64,000 bases of DNA from Larus michahellis (taxonomy: Eukaryota; Chordata; Aves; Charadriiformes; Laridae). The notes beneath the pieces are model-generated. The model was not told the DNA's origin, searched no databases, and saw only the letters and a program-made list of their open reading frames with translations. Shown piece by piece: positions 1-14,200 of this stretch (positions within the stretch are counted from its first letter, which is position 1; every line of letters begins with the position of its first letter). A program made the position numbers and the translations under genes. Location: positions 2,089,501-2,153,500 of the forward strand of contig NC_133904.1 of the NCBI RefSeq assembly GCF_964199755.1, read 5' to 3'.

Positions 1-3000
1 CGCAAAATGTCTCACTTAACCCATCTCTGTGGGAAAGAGGCGGTTTTGGCATCCAAGCCTAAGCACGGCAGAATGAATCCCTCACCTCTTTTATGCTGTA
101 ACCTACTACTATTTCCATCTGTTACCACTTACATCAGTCTTCCTTCTCCACTACAGCCAAACATTCAGGGTCATCCTTTGAAAACTGGATTACAAGTCTT
201 TCTCCTCGAACCCATCCCGTTGCAATTCAGTGCCCGTTCCTTAGAGAGAACCTGTACAGACAGAAAGGACTAAAGACGGAGACGGCTTAGCCGTGACACC
301 GCTTGAGGAGACCGTGGTGCCACCACCACCAGTACTAGGTCACGCACGACCACAGGACCAGCCCAGATCAGATGCAGACACAGTAACATATTTCAGCTGC
401 TGGCTTTAAACTGGCTCAGAGGACAAAAGACAGCAGAGCAGTCATACGCTTAGACTGACACGGACAGGCGTTATCTGACACAGCGTAAAGCCTGCCAGTA
501 CAAAGGGAACCCATCACAATTTTTGGAAGAAATGTGAAGCAACAGAGTGAGCCCAAAAGCACGTCACATCCTCCAGTGATGGCAGTTTAGATGCTTACAT
601 CTCTCCATAAGGAGAACTAAAGCTGGATTTTCTGCGTTATCAAACCATTTGTTCACAAGAGAGATGTTCAGGACACTCACAGCGTAACAACCATTCAGGA
701 AAACCAGAGCTGTTCAGAAATTCAGTAGTAGAAAAGAGAACTGTGCCAAGAAGCAGAAGTTCTCTAGTTATTCACTGCTGCAATACCTGGAAGAGTTTTC
801 TCCTCATCACGGTTCAGTTTCAAGTAGAAAGCTTGCCCTTCCCCAGGAGCAGGTTGAGAGCATAAACCCCGTGAGGTTAGTCATACTGCTCCATCACTAC
901 TGGATTGCACTGAGATACCACCGTGACGAGCAACATGCTAGAAACAATTAATTTTTGCATTGCTCCTCTTGTACCGCTCCTTGCCATCATCATTCAAACA
1001 GCTGTGGTGATGGACGGGAAAGGCGGCTATACGCTGGAGCTGGGTATGGCTGGCTAATCCTTACGATGAGCAGCGGATATCTCAGCAGCTAATTTTTACC
1101 ATTTTGAATAAGCATTTTCAAAGAATCCAGGGTGAAAAGAACTGGAAAAAAATCAACACCAACCTCGCTGGTGTTGTGACACCCACTGTTCTTCAGAAAG
1201 ACATCAAACAGAGATTAAGGAGAGAGGCTGAAACACAACACTGGCAGCATAATGGCAAAAAAAAGATTCCTATGTAAATACGTGTTCGTCTGTCCCTTAT
1301 CATCTCACATACAACTCTACGAGCAAAAGCCTTATTTAAAAAAGTATTCTGCGTTAGGGAAGAGTCAGTGCCTATAAGCTTGGCATGGCTTGGCTGTGGC
1401 AAATCCCACCAATTCTCTACTACGCGGAGTGTTATTTGTAACCAGGAAACAGATGATATTGCCCACGTCGGGGCGAGCTGCGTTTCGCTCCCATACCACC
1501 TCACTCCTTGGTAAGAACAAACTCCAATGTTCAGGATTACTGTTTGCTTAATCTCCCAAGCCATGGGCATACAATACGAACAAAACAACTTTAATTTAAG
1601 AATCATCCAGTTTCTAATTAAACAGCCATAGGCAGCTGGCTGGATACATTTTAATCAGTTTCAATAACCTATTGATTGTATACTGAAGCTTAAAAATTAA
1701 AAGTAAAAAGATGACCGGGGAATTGTCCCATCTCAGAACAACAGCAGAACCCTCTGTAAATAACTCCTCTTTTAACCATCAGCTAAATGAACACTTCAAT
1801 ACTGCAGTACAAAGTCTTCTGCAAAATTACTTTAACTAACAAGCAGAAATTTATCAGCTTCAGCCAAAATCAATGCTGAAATCAATTTGAACACTGGTTG
1901 TGTCTAAAGGGGCTCATTGGCAATTTAGGGAAATTACACCATGTAAATGCCTGTGCTTTAATTGAACAGTTTCATCAACTAGGCTGTGATTGCTGTCCAT
2001 TCATTTATTTACTTTCACTGCAGCTACCATTCTGCAAAGGAATGGTTTTTGTCAGACTTGAAGGAGGTACTTTATCTTCATTTTATGCACTTTTGTGCAT
2101 AACAGATTTTATGACGCAGGCAAGCGATACCCGGGGTCAAAAGAAACAAGTGAACAACAATCACTGGTCAGTCTTGTTTAAGCTGCAATGATAATATGCA
2201 GAAATTTGGTGGGGTATTTCTAACTTAGTCCAGCTATTATTGTTCCAATGCTTTGAGGGTGACTAAAAATAAAACAAAACAAGAGAAACAGAAAACGAAA
2301 GTAGTCAAGGAAAGGAAAGAAAGGAAAATGCCTTCACAATTGCAACACAAGAATGCAGGGAGATGTGATTTTCAGACTTTACATGGTCCCAGATTTGTTT
2401 TAACGCCAAAGAAAACACTGAACCCGCCTGTACTTCCTTTTTTTTAACTTGGCCAGGCTGGGCCAAGTAACACGTATAAAACATTGTGAGAACCACCAGT
2501 GAAGCCGCCCGGGGCAGCTGGCAGCGCTGGGATCCCGCAGAGATGGGCTCCGTTCCTGCTTCTGTCGCTGCTTTGCTACACCTTGGGAAAATCACTTCCC
2601 TCTCTGTCTCCGTTTACCCTCCGCCGTGTGCAGAGGAGGACACCAGGCGCCTTTGCAAAAGGGCCAAAATAATCTGTGAATGAAAGGATTTTAAAGAGGG
2701 GCAAATTGATGTTATTGTATTGCACGTTCATACAGAAAACCAGAAAGGAATGAGCAGAGGAGAGCAACGGCTCTGCTTAGATTTAGACTGGCTTCCCGCA
2801 ACACTTGAGGTACGTGACAGTCACCGCTTTTAAAGAACCAACTGGGACTACAGAGACCGTCTGGAGGGAGCTCCTTCATGACAGCACCGGTGCTCTGCAG
2901 TAGAAGCCGTGGGACAAGCCAGACGGAGCAAACCTTGCTGAGCCAAAGCTCCTCAAGGCAACAGCAACCTCTGGCCACCACCATTCCAGCAAACGGAGCT

Positions 3001-6000
3001 AAATCACCTCCACCTCCCCTTCCCTCAAACACAGCCAAAGCCCTGTCAGCTTCCTCGCTCCACGGCTGACACCACTTTTCTCTGCTAATGGCGGAGGATC
3101 TGTAACGCACTCACAAGGCACAGTTTGCAGGCTGTCTTGCAAGAATAGCAACTTTCCAGCTGTCTTGCCACGCGCTATGTTTAATGTGCTAATGGGGCAC
3201 CCCAAGGTTGGTTGAGATAGAGAATAAAGAAACGGGCATATGCTGGAACGTACAACTTCAACCAAACAGCAAAATTGCTCAAGTAAATTGCTCAAACAAA
3301 TTAAGCTTCCCCATTTATCCCTATTTTCCCTAGCTATACAATTCTTCTGGGCGGTACATCATCAACAGCTTCTTCTCTCCCAATTACTCAACTTAAAGTG
3401 AAGCCGTCTGGTTTAACAGCATTTTGCAGAGATGACAACTGATTCTCCCTCTTCTTCCCTCTCCCCCCAATACTAGGTAACTTCACAAATTAATTACGGC
3501 ATCATCGAGACTTTATGTTTATTTCAGTATGTAGTGTTATAGCTTGCTGCTGCTCAAGACTCCTCTAACAGAATCCAAAGATTTACAAACCATACAAAAC
3601 ACACATTGTAAAGAAAACTCCCAGGCACGCAGAAGACTACACCGTCCCCTAAACAGCGTTCCTTGAACATCTTGCTTCTCATTAGCTACAACTGCAAAGC
3701 AAAAAACTAGAAAACATGAAATACGAAAAATATTATTTTTGCTTGTATGTAAGTGAAGGAAATACTGATAATTTAGATGTGCCACATGAGAGAGACTTCA
3801 CAGAGTAATTATTTACCAGAGATAAATACCTCTACTTTGTAATATTTAGGTTTAAAATATATATGACTAAGGATTTTAGGTCTAAACAATTTAATGTAGC
3901 TACCCCTGAGACTGGCTGGCCGAGCGTATACATCCCATTACAAACCAAAACGTTAACCCTCTTTCACTGAAGTAAAAAGGAGCAGTCTTATCAAAACGGT
4001 CTCTCCGAGCTCTGCAGCCGACGTTGGAGCTACAAGATGCAGCACAGAAGCACATACTTTAAATGTCTTTTGCACCTACCAGTGAATGATTTTTTTCCAA
4101 AAAACCCCCAACAATTTAAGTCAATACCTCAGAGGTACCGCTACACAGATGTTTTCTTGTGCTGTGAAGCAGCCCAAACCGTGCGTTCTCCATCTTACCA
4201 GCTTCTATAAAATAGTTCATAAAAAAATTAGAAAGTCTGTTGCAGAGCTGGAAGGCCACACATCTCCTGGGGTAACGGTCTTAGTGCCCTCTTGTCAGGA
4301 AAGGTGCAAATCTCCATGAAATAACGGCAGCTGAGAGTTTCCAAAAATTCATAGTATCGGACTTAAAATACTCCACGGAAAGTGGAAATCCCACTTAAGG
4401 AGGTAAAATACCTACAACAAGCGGCAAAGAGAAGAGAAAAGCACCAGGGTATTTCCAGTGTTTGTTACCGCAGATTTCATCACTTCCTTGATAACCTTTA
4501 CTCGAGACAGGGTCCGTGCTGCCCACTACGCACCAGCGGACCACGTCTCGCTTTCTGATTGTTTGTACATTCAAAGATATTTTTTGAATAAACAGTTTGG
4601 GATTATTTATATGTTCTCACATGTTTTTGTAAATACAAGCAATCAGAAAGCCAGAATAATTAAGTGGCTTTGCGGTATCTAACTCTATAATTGTTATCAT
4701 TTCTTAATTAAGAAAATAGTGTATCAAAAGGTAGGGGAAAATAGGATGTCAAACACCTATAAAATTCCTTCTTTCTAGAACAGGAAAACATTTAGATTCA
4801 GCAAGTTCTCACTAGAAATATTGCTATAAAGTATTGATTTTTTACCAGACTCAATTGACTGAAAAGTTGTTTGTATAGCAATATTGGCCAAACCAATATA
4901 CTGGAACAATTTTGCTACACACAGTAATCAAGTGTATTTCTAAAGTATAATTATACTGTCATAAAAATAAAGCTAAGATACCTCTTCTCCAAGCAATAAA
5001 ACAGCTGCAGCTGTAAAGAACCCAAATAAATGAAATACATTTTCTAACTAAACATAGCGTCTTCCAAAGAGAACAAAACCACCTCCCCTCTCCCCCCTTA
5101 AGCCAAGGTTAGCATGAAAAGTGATCAATACTTCAATCTCAATAAACTATTTCAATAGTAGTTAATTCACGTGGAAAGAGAGGCTGAAAATTTTTGCTCA
5201 GCGACCTGCGACACGCTATCTTGTTTGCTGAATGCTGATAATATATCATTGCCATAATGGATATGACTTAGTATAAAGAGCTAGAAAGAAAAAAAAAAAA
5301 AAAAAAAAAAAGAAGATACTACATAGACACGCTCGTTCTTTACGTTCAGATCAATACTACACACAGCCTCTTCTGAAACAAACCGACAGCACGGAACGCT
5401 GGAAGAGGAAAACAGCCAAACGTTTGCAATTAATTTTATTTGACAAATGGTCATTGATTTACTGGAATAAAATATATGTGGGCTGCTATCTATGACTAGT
5501 GCAATCCAGCTACCTGTAAGTATTCCATTTTGCAATTTCTTATTGGCTTGTGTAGCACAGACGCTTCTTTGGCGAGGAAGAACAGGCTCCCTTTTAGGAA
5601 GGGGGGATTGTTCCAAGGTAGGAAGGTCTGTCTGTGCTTTGGACAAAGCACATCACCACGGCACGGTAACCGCCAACTCCCTGCAACAACGGCAACCAGC
5701 AGCTCTGCAGGGATGAAAGAGCAAATCGGTCCAACTCTTCAGTCCAATGCACCAAAAACCAAATTCGGAACATCTAAGAGGAATGCATAGCTTAGAATCC
5801 AGTTTTGTGAGAAAACCGTATTTCGTATTTATATCCTGCTATTATTTGCGTTGCAAAGAAAGTCAAACTTCAGGACTGCGTAAAACATCCACACGTAAAA
5901 ACGGTGCACGTTCCCTGGGGCAGCGCAGAGTGACCGTGCAAAATACTGCGAAGTCACTGCAACTGCTAATTTAAGCTACGAATGAAATAAGAAGGAAGAA

Positions 6001-8148
6001 GAAAGGCAGAAATATTTCCCTGATACAAAAGAGGGCTCATGTTTTTACAGGTAAAGTTTTTTCCTTTCCCAAAATACAGGCAAATGCAAAACTCAACCAC
6101 TTAACGAAGCAGATCACAGCATCAGCCCACACAACGCAGCAAGTCAACGCAGAAGTGCCAGGAGTATTATGCGTTCCCTCCTGTGCTATCATCCCCTGCG
6201 CCTTGAGCGTTCACGTCTCTCTTCCTTCATCACTTCTCCAGACTCTTACTAAGGTAGTATTCACCACAAGAGAAAAATATTTTTGTAAAAGTATTAAACA
6301 GAAAGCAGACATGTAGCTATACTACCTTTCAGAAATACAAGAAGTTGTCAAAAAGTGCAAGTTTGGCTTTACATAGCCTTTTATCCGATTTCCTGTATGA
6401 ACTTTATGAGACGTGAAGTACATACTATGCGTGTGGCAACATTATAAAAGAATGAGATAATTTTATACCCCCTTCTGCACCTAAAAGCACTGTCTGATTG
6501 TACACACTAAGCACGCCCGGCAAACGTGGAATAGAGCTGTTCCTTCTGAGTAGGGCAGACCAAGCTGACAAACAGACATGCAGTTCAGCAGACCCCCGGC
6601 GCAAAACCATTAGCAAAGCACATGTTCACTTGCCTTGGTTGACATTCCTTAGATTTTGGCCACTATTAGACACAGGATGAAGGGGAGAAGAGACCTGGTA
6701 CGGCCATTCTTATGCTGCTCAGGATTTTGCATTGCTAGCTCCTTATTTCAGCTCCCTCTCTAAAGAAAATGACCCAGAACTGGGTAACAATGTGGGTTCC
6801 CTCACTTTGTGGGATATTCCTTGACCCCAACTGTGCCTCAAGCGCCTTCCACAGGGATCAGAGCACGTGGCCTTCCTTTGCGATGCTTCTCCCACCTATA
6901 TCGCTCCCAGAGCCTCCGTCAGTAGGGGTGAAAGGGAAGCAACCTTCTCTAAATCAGAAAACATCAGAAGAAGTCACTGACTGAGCCGTAAAGTTCAACA
7001 CTCTCTCTCAAATCTTTTTTATTATAAAGTAAAAAAACAACACCGTTTCTGCAACTTCCTTGGTCTAGGAATAGCTTTTTACAAGAGAACATCAATGAGA
7101 TTTCTGAACTACATTCCACCTACAAGGCCAACCTGATTTCTGAAGAGTCCATTCAAAGACCGGATTCGTTTCTGTAAGGTTTTGGAAGTCCATTTTCATT
7201 AAACCTTCTGCAAGGAGAGTCGTTTTGCAATGTTGACAGCCAATTAGAAACAAAACTAAACGCACTGTGGCTTTTAAAACATTTAAAAAAAAAATGTTAA
7301 TATCAAAGTTAAAATGTTTAAGGTATAAACAAAATCGTAATGGGATGCTGGGTTACTGTATATGGTAAATAGCTCTCCGGAGGAAACCTTTATTACTCCC
7401 TCAGGGCTTTCTTACAAAGTATGGATTTCTTAATTCCTAGTGGAATATTTTTCATACGCCACTGCAGACTATTAAGTACCAGATATTACATTATGTAGTT
7501 TAAACTTTGCACTATGCATGAGAAAGACTTTCCTGTCGAGAAAACTATCTCTCTGCTATTTTAATCTTTACAATATTAAAATTAATACTGGCTGCAGGGT
7601 ATAAGCTGCACTACCAAAATTTGGGGGAGTTTATCATTTAATATATTCATCAGCCTGTGTGCGAGGCTGCTCGTAAGGGAGGGAAGTCACTGCAAGAGAG
7701 AAAGGGGTATTTGTTAATTGTGAATTGCTAGAGAAAGGCAGAGCAACGGTGTCATGGCATCCCCCTGGTGTCACTCTCAGTACTGGGCTAGCGGAGGGCG
7801 TGGGGAGCCCGCAAGAATAATGGCATTGCAAATACTGAAGGCAATTCATTATGCTTCAGGACATTTCAGGATCCACTTCTGATCCATTAACTTGTTACCC
7901 AGGAGGGATTCAAAGCTAAGTATTAAAAAGATAATAAAAATGCACCAGCCCTGACGGCACCCAAGAGCAGTTACCTTGTAAATATGTAAACAGAATTCTT
8001 AAAAAGTTTATGTTAAGAATTTATTTTATGGTCTTTTCTGCATAGCAGCGATGGCCCACCTACGCCTCGATACAAATACGAAAAGAAAAAAAACAGCGCG
8101 CTGGTAAATTTTATTTTCAAAAATTTTTAAGTGAAATTCAACACTCAC
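1..8148 (-). other. MAP2K5 intron 8, left part
   Basis: No further MAP2K5 exon or other gene is recognisable. The longest open frames (up to 137 codons) lack splice or family support. A pure A tract lies at 5289-5311. The rest is unremarkable AT-rich intron. Confidence 0.8.
5289..5311. repeat. Poly(A) tract, 23 nt
   Basis: An uninterrupted run of 23 A on the plus strand within MAP2K5 intron 8, with no recognisable retroposon body beside it. Confidence 0.9.
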
Positions 8149-8213
8149 TTGTAGACTGTGCCTCCATTGCCATGACCGAGGATGTCTCGATACCGTATGT
8201 CTTGTTCATTCAT
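8149..8213 (-). CDS. MAP2K5: MAP2K5 exon 8, start of kinase domain with Gly-rich loop
   Basis: This 65-nt exon encodes MNEQDIRYRDILGHGNGGTV then Y (residues 161-181) plus two bases of a Lys codon. It holds the ATP-binding glycine-rich loop GHGNGG. The donor is AA|GTGAGT. The acceptor reads TTCTTGTGGAG|ATG: a good pyrimidine tract but a GAG rather than the usual CAG or TAG. This is the leftmost MAP2K5 exon found. Reading the minus strand of 1-8148 for the next expected peptides (AYHVPSGKILAVK, then the region before CDSSYIIGFYG) gave nothing. Confidence 0.95.
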
Positions 8214-11200
8214 CTCCACAAGAAAGAAAGAAAAACAAAAGAGATGTCATGCTGTGGATGGAAATGTCAAGGAAAAGCAACTCTAGGCCATAAACAACAA
8301 GCGGTCTGGGTCATTTCAAGTTCAGCTGCAAGAACGAGAAGATCAATACAACATTTGCTGTCCAATTTATAAAAGACGATACCAAGGGACAAAGTGATGG
8401 AAAGTTTAATGACAATTTGTTTGCCTGGGTCATTTCATTAAAGTTTGATAAAAGGTGTCAAAATGGAATGATATAATATAGCTCAAGAGGGTCAGGTCAC
8501 AGATACTGATAGGAAAAGGGTCTCCAGAACAGCACATAACCAAAGCCAAAGTTGGAGGTGAATGGAAACAATCCAACAGAAAACTGTCATCTTAACTACG
8601 GCTAGAAAAGTTCATGATTTATTCTGGAATCAGCATAATTGATACTAATCGAGTGACAGTTCTGTCAGTAGAATTGCCTCATAGGGCTCAATTTATATAC
8701 CTTTTAACTAAAGCAAATCTTTGGAAAAAAAATAAGTCTTGAATTGCTATCCAATAAAAATAATTTTCCTTGAGATACACAACTAATTATTTGCCTCAAT
8801 CTTTCCGTTCACTAGGACTCCTCTCCAGGTATGACGATACCCTCAGACATTCACGCAGAAGCCTGACACGAGCATTGTACCTTGCAAATGCTGGAATTTG
8901 GAATCTTGCTGATATGGCTTTTCTAAAAAGCTTATTATATTGCTGAATGAGCAATTCAAATGTAAAAACTACAGTTCAACCTTCTCCTGGACAAATATAG
9001 TTATACTGATTTCCCAGCTAAACTACTAAAGACTTTTTTTGCAATGCACGTGTATACTTGAAAATAAATATTTTAATCAGAATAAATTCTAGGTTGTGTA
9101 CGTTTTCTATTCCAACAAGATCTTCCCGTCGTCTGGTCACTGTAAGTAGTACATGATTGGGCAAATCCCATTTTTCAAAGCTATTTTGCTAGCAAACATT
9201 AACCCTTTTCTAGTAGCTATTTATGCTTTATAGGGTACCCAGTTAAACACTTGACGTGAGCTGGCATGGCTGCTTAAAGACTCTGCCATCTTTGTGTGTT
9301 AAAAGGCATCCTAAACCCCTAATGCCATGCCTGGCCTGCTATCGCTGATGGGATCAGAGATCACGTCAGCACATCTGAGAGAGCTTCAAATTAGCAACTT
9401 CAAGTACCACGAGCACCACGGCGTGAGCCACGCAGAGCTCGCCACAAGCCAACTATCTCTATTTATCCAACTTCTGAGACGGCTTTTAAAATTCAGTGGG
9501 GACAGGGGCCCTTCAGTTACTAAGTCCTGTTTAAGCATCCCCTTTCAGAGGATGACGGTGAAGGCACGAGGAACTTTGCCCCTGGCTTCAACTGGAACAA
9601 GTAAGTGACGGTAACAAGCTGAAAACCCCTTAGGAGTCAATAGTCAGCATGGCTTACAAACAGAAAACTGAATATTTGATTGATTCAAAATAATATGTTT
9701 TAAGGACAGAAATGATGAACTCCAAAATTTGTGTTCTTTCACTACCTGAATAAAAAGAAAGCTTGTTTCTCACAGGAAATACTACACATTTCTTCCAGTG
9801 AGGTTAAAATCTCTGAGTTCTGACAAAATTTTGGAAAAAAAAAAAAGTTTTCTTTTTTTTTTTTTATCCCTCAGAAAAGAGAAAAGAAATACCTCCAAGC
9901 AGAAGTTGACTCTACACTAGTACCTATTTGTAGTTAAACCTGGGCCAGATATCTTAAGAGGGTATGAAATGGCCCCTTCAAGCATCAAGCTTTGTGATGA
10001 AAATGAGAATTTATTTATTTTATTACTGAAAGCTATCTCGCTTATTGCATCAATCAGAAAATGCAAACAAAGAGAGGGAAAAAAGACACCTCCTGAGGAA
10101 CAATAATTCGCGAATGGCTTTAATAATACGTGAAGAATCTATACTGGATCCCTTGCACTAAAAATAACGTGTCTCAGACTGCAGTACTCATTAATCTAAA
10201 GCATACGCTGTGTTCAAGCCCTTCTGCTCTTCTAAGCTGCAGAACTTTAATTCTCCAGTCTTTGAGGTAACAACAAACATCCCTTTCCCATATTCCCAGC
10301 AATGTTCTTCTAAACAAAACTCTTAAGAGAAATCAAATGAATCCACCAAGCCATGAGCATAAAAAGAAAAAAAGAATTTCTTTGCAGTTACGCAAATTAT
10401 AAGCAAGAAATTGAGCAGAACCAGGGACATAAAGCATATTCTCTTTTCTTTTGCTTTTTTTGCTCACTGGTAAAAGGAGGGTGTTTTCTTCACCCGTTCC
10501 CTAAAAGCCAGTGACAGGAGCGGCTCCGTGGCGAGACGCTGCGCTGCTTGCGCCCACCGCCAGCCCAGCTCCGTTTCTTCTCTCGGTGCACAAAGAGCAC
10601 CCAGAAACCCAGGGCGAAAGAGGAAGACTGGGGTGGAGCAAGTATCTGCCAGCAACGGATAGAGAGATAAAGTGTGATTTACTGGCTCAAATAAAGATGC
10701 CAAAAACATGTGGTGATTTATTTATTTTACTGGGAAAAGTGGATTCTCAATCATAAAATGATAACATAATAACAATGAACCCGACAGTAAGGACTGGAAT
10801 ATTAAACCTGCAAAACCAAGTTTGATTGGATGCCGATATTAACAGAATTAATGAATAAGCCAAACAGACTTCAATTACGGATCAGCAAACAAAACGTCCC
10901 TTGCTTATACCTGCTGTTTTCGAAAGAAATCAGTGTCTATCTCTTGTAAATCATTAAAAACCAAATGCTCAATTAATCCTTATTTTATATGTAGAGGCCT
11001 GACAGAGGCAGAGTCCTATAGCCATACCTTTGCTTTACGAATCGAAGCAATAATGGTTTCAGAAAGCAGTCACACTCTATGAGCAGACAATTGAAGAGAT
11101 TTAGTAAATCCCACTTTATAGAGCAGAGACTAATCGGAAAACACAAGCCAGTCAAATGTTTCTTATGAACTGTTGACACTATATCAATGCTGAATCAATT

Positions 11201-14200
11201 GGTGGCATTTACTCTGAGTGACAGAAAAGAAATAAATATTTATATCACATCACCTATATCAATGAACCTAGGCAGAAAGCTATTTCTAACCTGTCAATAT
11301 TTGATTATGTTGAAGAATCATGTCCCCTTCTTTTAATGATTAATATGAATTCCTTATTAAACCTAAATGGAAACTACTAGAGGAATATCATTATGAATGC
11401 CTGAAAGCATCAACCGCCAAAAAATAATAAAAAATAATAACCCAAGCCATATTTAAGTAATGATAAGTGTGACTTAATCCCCTAACAGGGGGAAAAGTTA
11501 AAGTTACAACTAGAAACCTATTTCCAGTTATGGATCTGTGACCAAATTTTGCAGAACAGAATGCAGCGTAACAAAAAGCATCTTCTCTCGACAGAAAGCA
11601 GTGTAATTCCTGTCAGACTGGGGGGAATAAAAGGTAGTAATTAATGCTTATTTTGAATTTTCTCTCTTTTTTTTTTTTTTAATGGGTTTAAGCAACATTT
11701 TTTTAATATCGTAATAAGGATTTTGGTTTCTCTCTTTCTAAAATTCTACTACACAGGAAAGACCTCTGTAGCAGTCTATTGCAGAGGACAAAATGCTCAT
11801 TTCTGTTACTTAGAACAAATAAAGTGTCCCATACAGCTCATGGACTCAATCACAGAGAGACAGCTACTCACGCTCAGTAGTTCCAATTTAAAAAAAAAAT
11901 ATTAGTAATATTGGAGTAATTGTCAGCTTCATTTTAAAAGTTCCGAAGCATACTGCTGGTACTTATGTAGTTTTAAATTATCCAGAGAAACACATTGTTG
12001 AGCTACAATTTTGAAACACTAACAAATCTACCTGGTAGGAATCTGTGAATATCAAACTAAGCCTGCACATAAGACACGCTGACAAGCTTAAAAATACATT
12101 TCCAAGCTGTATTCAAAGGATTCAGTGCCAAATAGGCAAGGCTGCAACACTGGGCTGTTCGACTTGCATTTGAGAGGGGCACTCGCATCTATTAGCCCGC
12201 AATGTTACAGGTGAGACTGAAGGACAAGCGCAAAGACCAGCCTTTATCTTCTTGACACGCTCAACTACAACTACTTGATTCATGAAATGCCAATGAGGCT
12301 TGGAGAGGTCATTGTGTGAAGGCACTGAATACGCATCTGAGATAATTAAGATTTCAGCCTTCGAAACATGGAGGGGAAGTGAACAGCAGTTAAGAAAATC
12401 AATAAGAGTCTTTTATTTGCAGTGACACAGATGTCTCAGTCAATAGAGCCTAATAGGCAAGCTTGATCGCAATGGACAGGTGCCTGCCTCCAAGGCTATC
12501 AAAGGGCTTTCACTATGACAAACATTAAAACATATTTATGCTGCTGCTGAAGAACCCGGGATTCTTCTAAGGTGGTTTAATTTAACGGTGTATATTTAAT
12601 GTCATTACACTACTGCGAGCCTGCCCGTATGTTCAGCTCAAAACGGGTAAGAAATGAGTGCTCCGTTAGTCCAGGACATTCGCTCGGCCATCAACTGTTA
12701 CATTAAACCTTTCACTTCTGGGTGCCACAGTCTGAATGCCTGGAGCAGGAAGAGAAAGTAACAAGACAGCTTTCTACAACTTTGTTTTGGGTTTTTTTGT
12801 GTTTTAGGTTGTTGTTTTAGTGTTGTGAGGTTTGTTTGTTTGGTTTTTGTTTTTTTTTTTTTTTTAAGAAGCTCCAACATAAGGTGATTCCAAATAGTAC
12901 AGAGCGGTTCCTTGCAAGAACCTGCTAAATATTTAAGTATCTACTGCTCTAAAAAATACGAAGGTCATTCTAACTGAGCAGTTGACTTAGTTATTCAAAA
13001 TTGATTAACTTTCTTCCCTGAAATTGTGGCAGCAGCGCAACATGTGTGAGGTACTTCAATCTATTTGGAGCTAAATCTGATTAGCACATTTTGAGAAATG
13101 GGAAGCAAATTGCTATGCCAATCAAAGTAAATCAGGACACATAACTCATTCATATCATGAAGGTTTTCATGGTCCCTCCAGTTCTGTATTAAAAGAACAC
13201 ATTACAACTAAATGAGCAGTAAGCATCTCTCCACCTATTTGTGGTATGCCAATCACTGCAGCATTAGGCAGTAACGAGACGTGCGTGTAGCCAAGACTCA
13301 ATTCAGTGCACCTACCTGGCCATTTGCAAGTATTTTCTTCAGCTCTGCGGAAGATTTTTTTAAGCTGAAAAAACAAGAGGCAATTCTTTTTAATGACTGT
13401 GCCATTTCACTCGATAAAATGAAGTGAAACCATAAGAAACAAGCCAGCAGGTTAAGTTCATGGTTACATATTCTAAATAGATTTAACTTCAGCGATGCTG
13501 ACCAATGTTCAGTATAGCTACTCCTCAAACTGCAGACAGCAGAAATGGAGAAGCAATGAACATTTAAGGAAACCAATGTATTTTTCACCTTCAGAAACCT
13601 ACACCTAGGTATTTTTAGGTACCTGACTATACTACCCTTTGAGATACAACCTACCGTTTGTCAGTTCAAAGAAGAAAAAGGGAAAAAAAAAAAAAAAGAT
13701 ACCCTCACAGACCAGTTGTTTCAAAAAAACAACAGGAAGATAAGGTTCACATCTAGTTGTCAGGTGCCTTATCTTGTTTTAAAAACCCCTTAAGGCGTTA
13801 CCCCTCTATAATTTCTATAAACCTGCAGCAGAAGGGGGTGCTGTCAATGATGCCTCCCCACCTCAGCTGACGGCAGCTGGCAGCGTGGCGAGCAGGTGAG
13901 TACAACTCTTGATTTGGGCATCTTGGCACCATGTCTAAATTGAGGGGGGTGAGTCCATGTGCATCCATTCCACGTCGGCTTGCTGCTGCAGTCCCTGTGC
14001 TTTTTTCAGGACAATCTACTCCTGTATCAGTAGCCTTACACCAGGCAAAATGACACATATTATTTATTTCTAGTAAGAGAACTTCAACAAACCAGAACTA
14101 TCAGCTTGGCGTGTTCCGTAGGTAAAACTATGGATGGCTCCAAACTACTTCCACCCACTCACAAAATACTGCTTCAGCTCCTTTGCTGACAAACTCTGCT

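Noticed and set aside
1-8148. Search for MAP2K5 exon 9 and later exons
   Set aside because: The expected peptides around the ATP-binding lysine and the IIGFYGAFF segment were not found on the minus strand, so these exons are taken to lie outside the window.
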